Origin: Desulfobulbaceae bacterium UBA2775
GTDB taxonomy: Bacteria > Desulfobacterota > Desulfobulbia > Desulfobulbales > Desulfocapsaceae
NCBI GenBank assembly: GCA_002352445.1
Contig: DEIL01000213.1
Location: forward strand, 977-7,802
Direction of reading: 5' to 3'
Length of the DNA stretch: 6,826 nt
Position numbers and translations under genes: made by a program. The notes under the pieces were generated by a model. It did not search any database. It was given only the letters and a program-made list of their open reading frames with translations, and was not told where the DNA came from. Below are positions 6,086-6,826 of this stretch, piece by piece (within the stretch, counting starts at the first letter, position 1; each line of letters starts with the position of its first letter).

Positions 6086-6826
6086 TCAGGAGTGAGGTAC
6101 TAATGCTTTTTCACCAAGGATCAGTGAATCGGCAACGAGTTCCAAAATATATTTTACATCTACCCCGAGATCATATTCATGGACAAGAGATTTCATGATC
6201 TGATCGCGGCAATTCTGACATGGAGCAATTATCAATTCAGCTCCTGATTCCACTATCTGTCGCGCCTTGATGCGACCATGGTACACCCTCTCATCAGAAT
6301 AGGGGTTAGCCCAGGCACCACCGCCGGCACCGCAGCAGTATGCACCGTTTCTATTGGGGTTGAGTTCTCTCACATCATTGCAACAGGCCTTTGTAACTGC
6401 GCGACCTTCCTCAAAGTATGCCTGGCCAAATGTTTTTAAAGACTTTCTCCCGTAGTTACATGGATCATGGTAACCGGTCGCCATAGTATGAATAGATTGA
6501 TTGAGCTGAATATCACCATTTTCGATGTACTTAAGGAGAAGATCAAATAGAGTTACGATGCTGAATTCATTAAATACTTCAGGATACCATCTGTTCAACC
6601 CGGCCCGGGTTGCGTAGTAGGCATGGCCTCATTCAGGGAGAAGGAGCACCTGGCAATTAAGTCTTCTCATGTTATCGACAATTCTGCCTACAACTGTTTT
6701 CATTGACTCATCATCACCGGAATACAAGCCCCAGTTAACACCCTCCCAATACTCAGAAGAGAGCGTCCAGGATTCACCTGCGGCCCAAAATATTTTCCAC
6801 CACCATTTCAGGTTATCAGGTTCGCC
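6086..6826 (-). CDS. HdrD/GlpC-type CCG-domain Fe-S oxidoreductase, 5'-partial; selenoprotein with Sec at UGA 6629-6631
   Basis: C-terminal 246 residues of a CCG-domain protein related to HdrD/HdrB, DsrK/TmcB and GlpC; the start lies beyond the right edge. Family role: CCG domains hold [4Fe-4S] clusters, non-cubane in HdrB, that reduce disulfide-type substrates. Seen, numbered from the first visible residue: a Trp-rich stretch (WWW at 8-10), SEYWEGVNWGLYSGDD, then LNCQVLLLPE followed by in-frame UGA (residue 66) and GHAYYATRAG, where relatives read PECGHA. The second CCG domain is complete: DPCNYG, then AYCCGAGGG, then APCQNC, close to the C-X39-CC-X36-C-X2-C spacing of the family. Calling a start after the UGA would give a TTG at 6596-6598 with no ribosome binding site and lose half the first domain. 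A hairpin at 6596-6612 could be the SECIS. No hdrB or hdrC is visible, so this protein probably replaces them as HdrA's partner. The substrate is unknown. Confidence 0.9.
6596..6612 (-). promoter_or_regulatory. Putative bacterial SECIS hairpin for the HdrD-like selenoprotein
   Basis: On the minus strand, arms CAACCCG and CGGGTTG pair perfectly (7 bp) around GGC; if the top pair opens, the loop is GGGCC. The loop starts 22-23 nt after the UGA at 6629-6631, the same distance as in mvhA. The loop is small and G-rich at its 5' side, as SelB-binding loops usually are. Its fit to a formal SECIS model was not computed. Confidence 0.7.

Noticed and set aside
6086..6598. HdrD-like protein starting at TTG 6596-6598
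   Set aside because: The frame runs upstream with family sequence through UGA 6629-6631 to the window edge. The TTG encodes Leu in the middle of a CCG domain.
64..6631. Sequencing errors, pseudogenes or a different genetic code explaining the UGAs
   Set aside because: All three fall exactly at redox Cys positions with no frameshift and intact downstream motifs, and the same genes use UGA as terminators. A code with UGA as Trp or Gly would not hit only Cys positions.

Overview
The window is one stretch of a minus-strand operon from an anaerobe that makes selenoproteins. It is most likely a sulfate-reducing or related Desulfobacterota (former Deltaproteobacteria). That placement is inferred from the gene set, the very long HdrA, moderate GC, and selenocysteine use in energy-metabolism proteins. 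Every supported gene is on the minus strand; I see no gene on the plus strand, no RNA gene, no mobile element and no CRISPR array.

In transcription order (right to left) the genes are: (1) the C-terminal part of an HdrD/GlpC-type CCG-domain Fe-S protein, cut by the right window edge (6086-6826); (2) a 1019-residue HdrA-type flavo-iron-sulfur protein (2934-5993); (3) MvhD/FrhD-type [2Fe-2S] subunit (2471-2890); (4) MvhG, small [NiFe] hydrogenase subunit (1509-2456); (5) MvhA, large hydrogenase subunit (64-1512). The last three genes are almost contiguous, with mvhG and mvhA overlapping by ATGA. Together they encode a cytoplasmic hydrogenase/heterodisulfide-reductase-like complex. By analogy with methanogen MvhADG-HdrABC, electrons from H2 at MvhAG would pass through MvhD to the HdrA flavin, be bifurcated, and go to ferredoxin and to a disulfide-type acceptor at the CCG protein.

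The main result is that three of the five genes contain an in-frame UGA exactly where the family has a functional cysteine. In each case the frame continues with family-specific sequence, and a hairpin with a G-rich loop sits a short distance downstream, as in bacterial SECIS elements. The three sites are the nickel-ligand motif of MvhA (DPU-MSC-ATH, Sec451), the FAD-proximal motif of HdrA (NDCSM-U, Sec61), and the first CCG domain of the HdrD-like protein (LLPE-U-GHAYY, codon 6629-6631). Ordinary gene calling would cut MvhA before its last metal ligands, split HdrA into a 60-residue stub and a late-starting protein, and start the HdrD-like protein too late. The selenocysteines lie at or near three successive redox stations of one electron-transfer complex: the NiFe site, the flavin, and the CCG cluster.

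Sequence outside genes is limited to 63 bp after mvhA, 92 bp before hdrA and 43 bp before mvhD. No promoter or convincing terminator is visible, so the operon probably begins beyond the right edge.
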